DNA of 64,000 nucleotides. Origin: Vibrio gelatinilyticus. GTDB taxonomy: Bacteria; Pseudomonadota; Gammaproteobacteria; Enterobacterales; Vibrionaceae. The stretch spans positions 124,001 to 188,000 of the forward strand of contig NZ_JAJNNZ010000004.1 of the NCBI RefSeq assembly GCF_022836845.1, written 5' to 3'. Every line of letters begins with the position of its first letter. Within the stretch, counting starts at the first letter, position 1. The position numbers and the translations under genes are program-made. Under the pieces are notes generated by a model. That model saw only the letters and a program-made list of their open reading frames with translations. It had not been told where the DNA came from and did no database searches. Positions 54,867 through 63,116 of this stretch are shown here, one piece after another.

Positions 54867-54877
54867 ACATAATAATC

Positions 54878-54915
54878 AACCAGCAAAGCCTATAGTCGGT
54901 GCTTTGCTGGTTTTT
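54878..54915 (+). terminator. Terminator of the prp operon
   Basis: AACCAGCAAAGC (54878-54889) pairs perfectly with GCTTTGCTGGTT (54901-54912) around an 11-base loop, and a T-run follows. It lies 11 bases after the prpE stop and ends the methylcitrate operon. Confidence 0.92.
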
Positions 54916-54933
54916 GCTTCCATAGGATAATGA

Positions 54934-55041
54934 CTAGTTGTTAATCATTTCTTCAACAGCCAATGCACACATTGGCAGCAAAGCTAACAACCAAACAATC
55001 GATTCAATTTTAACGATTTCTATCAGGAGATCGTTCATCAT
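54934..55041 (-). CDS. Possible 35-aa membrane peptide, second of a small overlapping pair
   Basis: The frame from ATG 55041 (or 55038) encodes a 35-residue peptide with one hydrophobic helix (ESIVWLLALLPMCALAV) flanked by acidic residues. AAGG lies about ten bases upstream. The start overlaps the end of a 50-residue frame, so the two could be translationally coupled. Size and hydrophobicity fit a small regulatory membrane protein, but no family is recognised and a chance frame cannot be excluded. Confidence 0.4.
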   Translation of the reverse strand: MMNDLLIEIVKIESIVWLLALLPMCALAVEEMINN

Positions 55042-55162
55042 TTTTGCGCAGCCTTCTTATTTCAAAAGTTAGCGCTATCAGGACTCCACCTATCAAGTAC
55101 GCCAATATCAAGTGCTGTTTGTCCATAATGCACTGTTCGAGTATCTGTATTTCGTTGAGCAT
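55010..55162 (-). CDS. Possible 50-aa single-pass membrane protein
   Basis: ATG 55162 has AAGGG seven bases upstream, a good ribosome site. The translation begins with an acidic helix (MLNEIQILEQCIMDKQ), then one membrane helix (LILAYLIGGVLIALTF) and a basic tail (EIRRLRKNDERSPDRNR). Positive charges after the helix suggest an outside-in orientation. The composition is typical of real small membrane proteins. It precedes and overlaps a 35-residue hydrophobic frame. The pair sits between the prp terminator and a secreted hypothetical gene on the same strand. No known family is recognised. Confidence 0.5.
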   Translation of the reverse strand: MLNEIQILEQCIMDKQHLILAYLIGGVLIALTFEIRRLRKNDERSPDRNR

Positions 55163-55293
55163 TTCTTAACCCTTATGTGGACACGCTTATAATATCGTTA
55201 AAGAAGGGAGCTAGGAAAATAGGACGTATTGATAATGGTGATACTTGACCGGAAATGGTGAACGATAGAGCATACTGGCAAGCATCTTAGATG

Positions 55294-55623
55294 TTAGTGG
55301 TCGTACGGCGTTTTGCTCATTGTCCAAAACTCCAGCACGTGAGCGGCTTCCTCACAAGACCCAAGCAAAATTTGATATTTGGGGTCGTACGGCTCGCCAA
55401 TATACGTAGTACGAATTAATTGATTGGTTATTAGATCAACCTGAGTAACTACACGGCCTTTAAAGTTCTGGAAGATAACAAATTGATTACTCTCGTAAAC
55501 AAGTTGTTCTTGATAGAACCAGAAGTGGTCTGCACTTCCTGAAAGTGAGCACTTCATGGGGGTCGCGCTTACGACTATTGAGTAACTAGCTAAAACACTT
55601 ATGATGATAATTCGCCAAATCAT
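55294..55623 (-). CDS. Secreted hypothetical protein, 109 aa
   Basis: I do not recognise this family. The product has a clear Sec signal peptide (IIIISVLASYSIVVSA, cleavage near residue 20) and a small mature domain of about 89 residues with two cysteines (CSLSG near residue 25 and GSCEEA near 90) that could form a disulfide in the periplasm. The mature part is rich in aromatic and beta-prone residues (FWFYQEQLVYES, QFVIFQNF), suggesting a compact beta fold. ATG 55623 has AAGAG close by and AAGGA further up. It lies on the minus strand upstream of the two small membrane frames and could share a transcript with them. Confidence 0.7.
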   Translation of the reverse strand: MIWRIIIISVLASYSIVVSATPMKCSLSGSADHFWFYQEQLVYESNQFVIFQNFKGRVVTQVDLITNQLIRTTYIGEPYDPKYQILLGSCEEAAHVLEFWTMSKTPYDH

Positions 55624-55841
55624 ACTCTTGCGTTGTCCTTGGTCGGTGAAAAAGTCCGCATGTTTAATAGTAATATGAAAAAGTATAGCTCTAAGAATAA
55701 ATTGTATGGCACATTTGGCTTGCTAGGTGAGTATACAGGGACTTTTATTTGCAGTTCTCTGACAAAACCATCACACTGTGTATCCAAGCATGCCTGACTC
55801 CAACTGTCGTTGTAATCAATAATATAGTGCCATTATTTATG

Positions 55842-56321
55842 ATGAACTTTACTATCCGTTCAGCTACTGATGCAGATTTAGAAACTCTCAATCATTTTAT
55901 GTATTGCTTACATCAGTTTCATTACCAACATGTTCCAGAAGACTTCAAAACACCGGAAGAAGTGCAAGTTGAAAAGAGTATTGCTCTGTACCTAGAGTCA
56001 CCAGATTGTCTTGTTCTTGTCGCCGAGTTAAAGGGACAAGTCATTGGCTTTGTGACCGGGCAGTTTTGCGAATTAGTATCACCGATAAGTAAATCCGTGT
56101 TGATGGGAAATATCGATGAGCTATTTGTAGTCGAACAGTTTCAACATTGTTCAGTTGCAACGGCATTACTTCAAGAGATGGAAAAACGATTAACTGAATA
56201 CGGCGTTGCACAGGTCATGGTCGAAGTTTGGGACTTTAACCATGCTGCCAGGGGCTTGTATAAGAAAATGGGGTTTCAGCCTCATATTCATTGTTTACGA
56301 AAAAATACATCAAATAATTAG
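55842..56321 (+). CDS. GNAT family N-acetyltransferase
   Basis: This acetyl-CoA-dependent acetyltransferase has an unknown acceptor. I start it at ATG 55842 (159 residues), where the fold begins with MNFTIRSATDADLETL; the frame is open to 55749 but that extension does not resemble the family. GNAT motifs are visible: the strand-helix region around VLMGNIDELFVVEQFQHCSVATALL, in which the usual Q/R-x-x-G-x-G/A reads QHCSVA, and the C-terminal NHAARGLYKKMGF. The ribosome site is weak. The next gene begins 10 bases after the stop, so the two may be co-transcribed. Confidence 0.82.
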   Translation: MNFTIRSATDADLETLNHFMYCLHQFHYQHVPEDFKTPEEVQVEKSIALYLESPDCLVLVAELKGQVIGFVTGQFCELVSPISKSVLMGNIDELFVVEQFQHCSVATALLQEMEKRLTEYGVAQVMVEVWDFNHAARGLYKKMGFQPHIHCLRKNTSNN

Positions 56322-56331
56322 GTAGAATATT

Positions 56332-57774
56332 TTGCAAAGGTATTTGCGCACTTTATTGTTAGGGTTGCTAACTCTTCTTTCATCTCTTTCCTTCGCCCAA
56401 GAAAGCGTTATTGAGGCTAAGTCGCCAGATGAGAAGGTTCTGCGTGGTGCGTTATGTTTAATAAAAGCTGATCAACGATTATTGCTTGTCGATGAAATTA
56501 TCACAAATAAGTTATCCCTCCCAGGTGGAACCATTTCTACTGGAGAATTTCCACAGCTTGCAGCGCAAAGAGAAACTTGGGAAGAGGCTGGTTTAGTCGT
56601 CTCGGTAGGGAAGGAACTGGGACGAACAGACAGTGCCATTATTTATCACTGTTTTTCTGACTCTGAGATTATTGCCTATAACAACAGTGCTAATGGTCGT
56701 GGTAATGACTTACCGATTTGGTTTGCTCCTCATTATGGTGTTGAAGTAAGAGGCGCTACACTGGTCAATCCGTACTATATTTCCAAGGAAAGCTACCGCT
56801 ATCCAGCACAGTGGCAAGTCATTCAAGAGTTGTTTGAACAAGCAACTGATCAACCGGTGCGCTATGTTGATCAGCTTATTGAGCAAGCACCGCCATTGCG
56901 CCAACTGGAACTCAATTGGATTCAGAGTATACAAGGTGTTGTATTAAACTCTCCTAATTGGCTGAATGACATATTAGTGATGACAGGCAAGGTCATTGAG
57001 GTGATTTGTCATCCAATCTTTTTGATAATGTGTATTTCTTTGATTTATTGGAGCTTTGGTAAGGCCGTAACCTTAAAATTGTTCTTTGCGGTTAATGCTA
57101 CGTCCTTGTTTGTTGTGGTTGCACAACAAGGATTTTCGATGCCAGTCCCTCATGCTTATATGCCCATGTTGAGTTTCTCAAATGGACAAGGATTTAGTTT
57201 TCCAGACTTGTACATGGCAAATTGGATCTGTTTTTCATGCATTTTTATACGTACAGTATCACCAAGGCACTCAATAAGGTTTGCTGTTATTAGTAGTACA
57301 GCTGCCTTATTGCTATCCTTTTTTATGTTTGTTACCGGCTCAGCTTTTATTACTGATTTGATTGTTGGTGCCATTTTAGGGGCATTAGTATCTTGGCACT
57401 TTATTCGTTTAGATGTTAGCCCTCTGGTTGGTGGCGAAGATCTTTTTTCACGCAAAAGGGTTTGGCTTGGCGTTATTTTGGTGACGTTAGTGTTACTCAT
57501 CGTTTGGCCGTTCCCGACGTTCTTGTATTGGCTAGTTGCAAGCGCAGCAATGCTCGTCAATAGTGTGGTTTGGCGTAATCATTCACCTAATAACCAAGGA
57601 AAAGCGAGGGTATTCTCGTTGGTTGTTGTAGCTCTAGTCGCTGCGCTTTATATTGCCATTAAATCTTGGCTTTCTTTTAGTGGTCTGGGATCCATAGCCG
57701 TTTCTGTGGTTGCAATTTTTTGTTTGCTTGTTTTGCCTGTATCACTTGCAGAGCGTTGGGAACTCAAGCGTTAG
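56332..57774 (+). CDS. NUDIX hydrolase fused to PAP2-like membrane domain
   Basis: The 480-residue product starts at TTG 56332, with AGGTAG upstream. It begins with a signal peptide (LLLGLLTLLSSLSFA), so the following NUDIX domain (about 35-165) should lie in the periplasm. The Nudix box is complete, from G66 to L88 (GTISTGE, then REtwEEaGL). After about residue 215 come eight or so membrane helices with PAP2-like layout. The PAP2 catalytic motifs are degenerate: where PSGH is expected it reads FPDLY (P291-Y294), and the second histidine motif reads ITDLIVG (D342). Related bifunctional proteins are known in Vibrio. Substrates may be nucleotide or lipid diphosphates, which is inference. Confidence 0.85.
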   Translation: MQRYLRTLLLGLLTLLSSLSFAQESVIEAKSPDEKVLRGALCLIKADQRLLLVDEIITNKLSLPGGTISTGEFPQLAAQRETWEEAGLVVSVGKELGRTDSAIIYHCFSDSEIIAYNNSANGRGNDLPIWFAPHYGVEVRGATLVNPYYISKESYRYPAQWQVIQELFEQATDQPVRYVDQLIEQAPPLRQLELNWIQSIQGVVLNSPNWLNDILVMTGKVIEVICHPIFLIMCISLIYWSFGKAVTLKLFFAVNATSLFVVVAQQGFSMPVPHAYMPMLSFSNGQGFSFPDLYMANWICFSCIFIRTVSPRHSIRFAVISSTAALLLSFFMFVTGSAFITDLIVGAILGALVSWHFIRLDVSPLVGGEDLFSRKRVWLGVILVTLVLLIVWPFPTFLYWLVASAAMLVNSVVWRNHSPNNQGKARVFSLVVVALVAALYIAIKSWLSFSGLGSIAVSVVAIFCLLVLPVSLAERWELKR

Positions 57775-57803
57775 CGCTGTTCTAAGTCGAGTTTAAATAT
57801 AAA

Positions 57804-57832
57804 AAAAGAGCGACGTAAGACGTCGCTCTTTT
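57804..57832. terminator. Bidirectional terminator between NUDIX/PAP2 gene and DUF2960 gene
   Basis: AAAAGAGCGACGT (57804-57816) and its exact complement (57820-57832) form a 13-base-pair stem with a three-base loop, with A-run and T-run on either side. It ends the plus-strand transcript and the minus-strand tup-mob-DUF2960 transcript. Confidence 0.92.
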
Positions 57833-57848
57833 GGTATCTGCTCTGTGA

Positions 57849-58115
57849 TCATTGATCTTTTTGGCCGACGCCTCGATTTTCTTTTTGAGCCAGAGTGATT
57901 TTTCCAAACCCTAACTTTCTAAAGTGATTATCGCGATAATTTCTAACCGCTTTTGTATCGGAAATGGCTTCGATCTGTTGTTCCATACGAAGGAATTCGG
58001 TTAAGTCGATACCCTCTGCCTCAGCAACAGCTTCATGAATATTTCTGTGCTGCTGGTAGGAAAAAGTTAGCGTCTTTTCTTCTTCTTTGTATGTGTAAAT
58101 GATAGTGCGAGCCAT
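57849..58115 (-). CDS. DUF2960 domain-containing protein
   Basis: This small cytoplasmic protein of 88 residues resembles the DUF2960 family of Vibrio and Shewanella, whose function is unknown. The recognisable core is an N-terminal strand pair (RTIIYTYKEEEKTLTFSYQQH), a helix (NIHEAVAEAEGIDLTEFLRME) and a basic NYRDNHFRKLGFGKI ending. There are no signal peptide, membrane helix or cysteines. ATG 58115 follows AGGT at about nine bases. It lies 27 bases downstream of mobB-moeA and may be the last gene of that operon. The family name is given from memory of the sequence pattern. Confidence 0.8.
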   Translation of the reverse strand: MARTIIYTYKEEEKTLTFSYQQHRNIHEAVAEAEGIDLTEFLRMEQQIEAISDTKAVRNYRDNHFRKLGFGKITLAQKENRGVGQKDQ

Positions 58116-58142
58116 GTTAAATCTACCTATTTTAAATTTTGT

Positions 58143-59924
58143 CTAGATTCTGCCTTGAAGTGGGATGATTGTCACGTATTCTCCCTGTTTCACCGTATCA
58201 ATATTGGGTGAGATTTCGATAAGGCAATTTGCTTCACTCATTGAGCGTAATATTCCAGAACCTTGTTTGCCCGTTAGCCTGACTTCAAGTTGCCCTGTGT
58301 TGTTATTCATCGAATAGACACCACGGCTAAATTCAGTTCGCCCTTGTCTTGAGCGAAGGTTTTCACTTGCTATCGCCGTTGCCTTAAAAGGCATAAAGTC
58401 AGTGACGCCTTGCATTTTTCGAATAGCAGGTTCAACGAAGTTGATAAATGAAACCATCACGGCGACAGGATTGCCAGGGAGGCCAAAAAACGGTTTATTG
58501 TTGATACTGCCGAAGGCGAGAGGTCGACCCGGTCTCATATTGATTCGCCAAAAATTGACATTCCCAGAGCGCTCTAACACATTCTTGATAAAATCAGCAT
58601 CGCCAACAGACACACCGCCAGAGGTGATAATCAAATCAGCCGCATGGCTAGCCTGTTCGATAGCTTTTTCCATAACCATTTCGTCGTCTTCCAGTATACC
58701 TAAGTCGATGATCTCACAATCGAGTTTTTGTAAAATGGCTTTAATGGTAAAACGGTTAGAATCGAATATTGAATTGGCTTTAAGTTCGCTACCAGGGGCT
58801 TGTACTTCGTCTCCGGTAGAAAATACAGCGACTTTGAGTTTGCGTCTGACATTAACAGAGCCAAAGCCGAGTGAGGCTATCATTCCTAGCTCAGGTGCTT
58901 CAACAAGACACCCCTGTTCAAAGACTGTTTGCCCAACTTCAAGATCTTCGCCTGCTTGACGAACATTTTGTCCTTTGCTCGCTTTGGCCGAAAAAGAGAC
59001 AGTGTCACCTTTAACTGTAGATTGCTCGCGCATAATAACCGTATCAGCACCTAAAGGAATTGGCGCGCCAGTCATTATCTGCACTGTTTCACCAGCACCA
59101 AGTTCTCCTTGGTAACTGTAACCTGCCATGACTGAGCCAACCAGTTTGAAATCATCGTGGTCAAGATCATCGCTACGCAGTGCGTAACCGTCCATTGCAG
59201 AGTTGGTGTACGCTGGTACGTTGATAGGAGAATGGATTGATTTAGCCAATACCCGACCATAAGCGTTATCAAGAGTGATTTCTTCACTGCTCGTTAGAGC
59301 ATCAACACTTCGCAATATCTTTTGTTGCCCTTGCTCTACGGAAAGAAAAGCGGGCGATAGAGTATCGCAACAGACCGCAGGAGATGAGTTAACAATCGTA
59401 GATTGTTGCTGGACAACATATTGTTGAATAAATTGGCAAATAGCGTCTAAGTCGTTAATTTCAAGTGTAGGAATCTGAAGTTCAAGCTCACTGTCAGAAG
59501 CGACTGCAATGATGTTGTCATCACTAGGATACAGCCATGGTTTACCGACTTGTTGGCGATTGAGTTCAATTTTTGGAAAGGCGATGTTTTTACATCCTTC
59601 GACGAGAATCAAATCGAGAAGTTGATGATCAAACCGATTAATCAAATATTCAAAGTTTGCTTCTTCGTCTGGTGTTTCTGTCATTAGAGCATGGCGGTAT
59701 CGAGAGGAGATAAGCATTTGACTCGCACCTGCTTTACGCAAACGGTAGCTGTCTTTGCCCGGCTTATCGACATCGAAATTATGGTGAGCATGTTTGAGAA
59801 CACCAATTCGCAGTCCAGTGTCGGTTAACAAGGGGAGCAAGGCTTCTAACAATGTAGTTTTACCTGTACCACTGTACGCAGCAAACCCCAGGACAGGAAT
59901 GTTTTTTACTTTAGTGATGGCCAT
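58143..59924 (-). CDS. Bifunctional MobB / molybdopterin molybdotransferase MoeA
   Basis: This 593-residue fusion covers two steps of molybdenum-cofactor assembly. The N-terminal MobB part (about 1-170) is a GTP-binding adaptor with P-loop YSGTGKTTLL and a second motif around LILVEGCKN. The C-terminal MoeA part (about 190-593) inserts metal into adenylylated molybdopterin; it shows PAYTNSAMDGYALRSDD, MTGAPIPLGADTVI, SGGVSVGDADF, and RPGRPLAFG followed by GLPGNPVAVMVSF. The same fusion occurs in other Vibrio genomes, as far as I recall. It is 20 bases after mobA in an operon with tungstate uptake genes. No catalytic element appears to be lost. Confidence 0.93.
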   Translation of the reverse strand: MAITKVKNIPVLGFAAYSGTGKTTLLEALLPLLTDTGLRIGVLKHAHHNFDVDKPGKDSYRLRKAGASQMLISSRYRHALMTETPDEEANFEYLINRFDHQLLDLILVEGCKNIAFPKIELNRQQVGKPWLYPSDDNIIAVASDSELELQIPTLEINDLDAICQFIQQYVVQQQSTIVNSSPAVCCDTLSPAFLSVEQGQQKILRSVDALTSSEEITLDNAYGRVLAKSIHSPINVPAYTNSAMDGYALRSDDLDHDDFKLVGSVMAGYSYQGELGAGETVQIMTGAPIPLGADTVIMREQSTVKGDTVSFSAKASKGQNVRQAGEDLEVGQTVFEQGCLVEAPELGMIASLGFGSVNVRRKLKVAVFSTGDEVQAPGSELKANSIFDSNRFTIKAILQKLDCEIIDLGILEDDEMVMEKAIEQASHAADLIITSGGVSVGDADFIKNVLERSGNVNFWRINMRPGRPLAFGSINNKPFFGLPGNPVAVMVSFINFVEPAIRKMQGVTDFMPFKATAIASENLRSRQGRTEFSRGVYSMNNNTGQLEVRLTGKQGSGILRSMSEANCLIEISPNIDTVKQGEYVTIIPLQGRI

Positions 59925-59944
59925 AAACGGTCTTCTTTGTAGTT

Positions 59945-60535
59945 CTAGTTAGAGTGATTTTGTTGATACGACTGAAGCTCTTCCGGAGTATTCAAGTTAA
60001 GAAAACACTGTGGAAAATCTGAGAAATCGACGTATTTAGTGTTGCATTCGTTGTATAGGAGAATGATTTTCCGATCACCCCGGTCGAGAAAGGCTTCTAG
60101 CTTTGGCAATACCCGTTTGTGCATCATCGTAAATACTGGTTGATGAAAATCACCATCATGTGCAACCAAAATATCGCTGTCACTTTGTATTTGTGCGCAA
60201 AAGCGTCTCACTAGATCTGGATCTATATTTGGACAATCGCAAGGGACAAACCCAACCCAATCAGTCTGTGAGTGGATTAGGCCCGCGTGCATACCACCTA
60301 ATGGACCAACATAATCTGGGTAGGTATCTTTAATCACAGGCGCATACTGGGAATATTGCTCAAAGTTTCTATTGGCATTAATAGAAATACGATCTGTCTG
60401 TGGTTTCATTATGGACAATACATGCTCAATAAGCGGCTTTGAATTAAGCTCTATTAGTCCTTTATCACTGCCACCCATGCGGGAGGCTTGCCCTCCAGCT
60501 AAAATGACCCAACTAGTCTGAGTAGGAAGCAACAT
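59945..60535 (-). CDS. mobA: Molybdenum cofactor guanylyltransferase MobA
   Basis: MobA joins GMP from GTP to molybdenum cofactor to make the guanine-dinucleotide form used by many oxidoreductases. The 196 residues begin with the nucleotidyltransferase motif [16 protein letters not shown], followed by PLGGMHAGL and the metal-binding FVPCDCPNI. Length and motifs are standard. ATG 60535 lies within the end of tupC (23-base overlap), so translation is linked, and mobB-moeA follows 20 bases later. The cofactor product fits its MobB and MoeA neighbours; an adjoining tungstate transporter suggests that metal supply and insertion are coordinated. Confidence 0.93.
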   Translation of the reverse strand: MLLPTQTSWVILAGGQASRMGGSDKGLIELNSKPLIEHVLSIMKPQTDRISINANRNFEQYSQYAPVIKDTYPDYVGPLGGMHAGLIHSQTDWVGFVPCDCPNIDPDLVRRFCAQIQSDSDILVAHDGDFHQPVFTMMHKRVLPKLEAFLDRGDRKIILLYNECNTKYVDFSDFPQCFLNLNTPEELQSYQQNHSN

Positions 60536-61235
60536 ATGTACTCTCTTGGTTTATTTCATTTTTATTAATGACTTGCAATAGGGTTGATTCTACCAAGGTA
60601 CAATCTTTGATCCACCACTGTTTGTGGCAAAGTTGTGTCAGGGCATTAGATTGGTGACTTGTAACGACAATACTGGATCCCAAACTCAATAGGTTTTGAG
60701 CCAAAACGACCAATCTATCGATAGATTCTTGATCGAGTGATGCACTAGGTTCATCCATCAGAAGAATGGATGGTTTCATAATCCATGCTCTTGCCATAGC
60801 GACTCGTTGCTTTTCACCTCCAGACAACACAGATACGTGCTCATGAGCTAACGTTTCTAAGCCAACCATCCGTAGCGAATTTATGACCGAAGCACGTCTT
60901 TTCTGTTCACAAAGCTTATTAAAACGGATCCCGTAGACCACGTTTTGGTATACGGTTGCGTCAAATAGGTAAGGGGATTGATGCAGATAAATCACATCTT
61001 TTCTACCGCTGTTTTTTAGCCAACCAAGGCGTTGCTTGGGCAGTTTAGGTGAAACGTCCCCTGACGTGGGTATTATAAGGCCGGCGAGTATTTTGAGTAA
61101 TGTGGTTTTACCAACACCGTTATCACCTTTAAGATACACAGCTTCATTGGGACCAATGCAAAGGTTAGGGATATGAAAGAGCACTTTCTCTCGAAAGCGC
61201 ATTGAAATCTGATTGGCTTGCAGTTGTATTGTCAT
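60513..61235 (-). CDS. tupC: Tungstate ABC transporter ATP-binding protein TupC
   Basis: This cytoplasmic ATPase drives tungstate (possibly molybdate) import through TupB. From ATG 61235 it is 240 residues; a GTG at 61259 is a possible alternative start. All ATPase motifs are intact: Walker [10 protein letters not shown], signature [15 protein letters not shown], Walker [12 protein letters not shown] and the switch histidine in TSHQS. Unlike ModC it has no C-terminal TOBE domain, which fits TupC. The sequence ends inside mobA. It lies in the order tupA-tupB-tupC-mobA-mobB/moeA. Confidence 0.88.
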   Translation of the reverse strand: MTIQLQANQISMRFREKVLFHIPNLCIGPNEAVYLKGDNGVGKTTLLKILAGLIIPTSGDVSPKLPKQRLGWLKNSGRKDVIYLHQSPYLFDATVYQNVVYGIRFNKLCEQKRRASVINSLRMVGLETLAHEHVSVLSGGEKQRVAMARAWIMKPSILLMDEPSASLDQESIDRLVVLAQNLLSLGSSIVVTSHQSNALTQLCHKQWWIKDCTLVESTLLQVINKNEINQESTYVASYSD

Positions 61236-61349
61236 AGATGGAAGGTCTTCCTTACGCACAACTCTAATTAATGATTATATCTGAGAAATCTCGACTTGCA
61301 GGTTTGCAATGTTTATCTGGGGAACCGAATTATTGTCACTTAACAGCCA

Positions 61350-62048
61350 TTAACTTCTTAAAACGCCTTTCCCTCGGATCGAAGACAGTGTGAAGTTTAA
61401 AAATAGTGCGAGGACCAATAAAACAATCCCAAGAGCTACGCCTTGTGAAAACGCTCCTTTATGGCTTTCCATTGCGATGGCGGTCGGGATATTTCGGGTT
61501 AGCCCCATAATGTTTCCGCCAACCATCATCGAGCAACCAACTTCGGTAATGATCCTTGAAAACCCCGCAATCACTGCTGCTGTAAGTGGAAATCGCGATT
61601 CCCAGACCAAGGTGCAAAAAACCCGAGTTTTCGAGACGCCAAGAGTGACCGCTGTTTCAAGTGCTCTTTTATCGGAACTTTGTAATGCCCCGTGCATCAT
61701 CGATACCAATACTGGAAAACAAATCAGCATTTGACCGATGATCATTGCCTTTTGGGTAAAAAGCATCTGCCAATCCCCAAGAGGACCGGATCTTGAAAGC
61801 ATCATGTAAAGCAAAAGCCCAATAACAACGGTAGGGATGGCTTGTAGAGTGTTCACTAAAGACAGTAGCGCCCACTTGCCCCAGAAGTCTGTGTATGCCA
61901 GAAAAAAAGAAGCTATGACCGCGGGGATCGTGACGATAGAAATCGAAGAAACAGAAACACTAAATGAAACCGCGACTATTCTCCAAAGGTCGGGGTCAAA
62001 ACTAAATAGCAGGCTCAATGCCTCTATGGTTGTCTCAGTGATGCTCAT
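61350..62048 (-). CDS. tupB: Tungstate ABC transporter permease TupB
   Basis: This 232-residue inner-membrane permease has five to six helices and the binding-protein-dependent transport loop ETAVTLGVSKTRVFCTLVWE, where TupC docks. Sequence such as NTLQAIPTVVIGLLLYM and GFSRIITEVGCSMMVGGNI is characteristic of TupB rather than ModB. ATG 62048 follows AGGT at seven bases and comes 12 bases after the tupA stop. A gap of 114 bases to tupC shows no terminator. The genes should form one transcript from the promoter upstream of tupA. Confidence 0.9.
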   Translation of the reverse strand: MSITETTIEALSLLFSFDPDLWRIVAVSFSVSVSSISIVTIPAVIASFFLAYTDFWGKWALLSLVNTLQAIPTVVIGLLLYMMLSRSGPLGDWQMLFTQKAMIIGQMLICFPVLVSMMHGALQSSDKRALETAVTLGVSKTRVFCTLVWESRFPLTAAVIAGFSRIITEVGCSMMVGGNIMGLTRNIPTAIAMESHKGAFSQGVALGIVLLVLALFLNFTLSSIRGKGVLRS

Positions 62049-62060
62049 TTATTTACCTGC

Positions 62061-62870
62061 TCACTCAGCATTGGCGACAAAGAGTTGCTGATCCATTTTG
62101 CGATAGCTATTTATCATCTTCTGCCCCTTTTTTGAGACCAACCAATTACTGAGCGCCTGAGCACCCTCAACATTAATATCTGAATAACGCTTAGGGCTAA
62201 CCAAAATTACTTGATAAGGATTAAAAAGATGTTCATCGCCTTCGAATAAAATCGCGAGATCTAACTTTGCCTGATAGGCGAGCCATGTGCCTCGGTCTGT
62301 CATAGTATAGCCCTGTATTTCAGAGGCCATGTTTAGAGTTGGGCCCATACCTTGGCCTACGGAGCGATAACCCGGAAATTCAGGCGCTATCTGGGTCTGA
62401 TCCCAGATTTGTAATTCTTTAATATTTGTTCCAGAGTCGTCCCCTCGAGATACAAAAAGCGCGTTTTTATTGGCAATTCTAGAAAACACATCTTTTATCG
62501 ATGACGACTGACTTACGTTTGCAGGGTCATTTTTGGGGCCGACGATGACAAAGTCGTTGTACATGACTTTTCGTGGTTGAATACCATAACCCGCTTCCAC
62601 AAAGCGAGCTTCAGCTTCTGGAGCATGGGTCATAACGATATCCACATCGCCATTTTGTCCCATTTTTAATGACTTTCCAGTACCCGCAGCAATAACGTCT
62701 ATTTGATAGCCAGTGTCTATAGTGAAGCTTGGTAACAGGTAATCTAGCAACCCAGAATGATAAGTACTGGTTGTAGTCGCAAGTCGCACTCGTTCTACGG
62801 TGTGCTCATTAGCCACGACAGGTGCAGTAATAATGCTGGCGGTTAACAGTAATAGCTGGGGAAGTTTCAT
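62061..62870 (-). CDS. tupA: Tungstate-binding periplasmic protein TupA
   Basis: TupA captures tungstate in the periplasm for TupBC. The 269 residues start with a signal peptide ending in VVA. The mature protein carries the oxyanion-binding family motif LATTTSTYHSGLLDYLLP and then AAGTGKSLKMGQNGDVDIVMTH in separate conserved stretches, with SRGDDSGTNIKEL further on. These separate TupA from ModA. The ribosome site before ATG 62870 is weak. It is first in the operon, divergent from a sigma-54 regulator gene with a 246-base shared control region. Preference for tungstate over molybdate is inferred from family. Confidence 0.9.
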   Translation of the reverse strand: MKLPQLLLLTASIITAPVVANEHTVERVRLATTTSTYHSGLLDYLLPSFTIDTGYQIDVIAAGTGKSLKMGQNGDVDIVMTHAPEAEARFVEAGYGIQPRKVMYNDFVIVGPKNDPANVSQSSSIKDVFSRIANKNALFVSRGDDSGTNIKELQIWDQTQIAPEFPGYRSVGQGMGPTLNMASEIQGYTMTDRGTWLAYQAKLDLAILFEGDEHLFNPYQVILVSPKRYSDINVEGAQALSNWLVSKKGQKMINSYRKMDQQLFVANAE

Positions 62871-63116
62871 CTTAAGTATCCGTATTTTCTAATTATTTAT
62901 ACAGTGTAACGATACACTTGGAACTAGATAAGCAAAGACAATGCCACATTTTTAGTTAAAAAACGTCCTAATTAGCAGCAATTCTTCAATTATTTAACTA
63001 TAACAAAGTATAAATAGTTGAAGTGAGACAAAATGTCGCACTATAAATAAGGATATTTTAATTAAGATTGGTACACTCTGTCCCATATTACAAAAGCTTA
63101 GAAAGGAATGACGTTT

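Noticed and set aside
58402..58959. Plus-strand frame of 185 codons inside mobB-moeA
   Set aside because: Shadow of a well-supported gene; serine/proline-rich translation with no family features.
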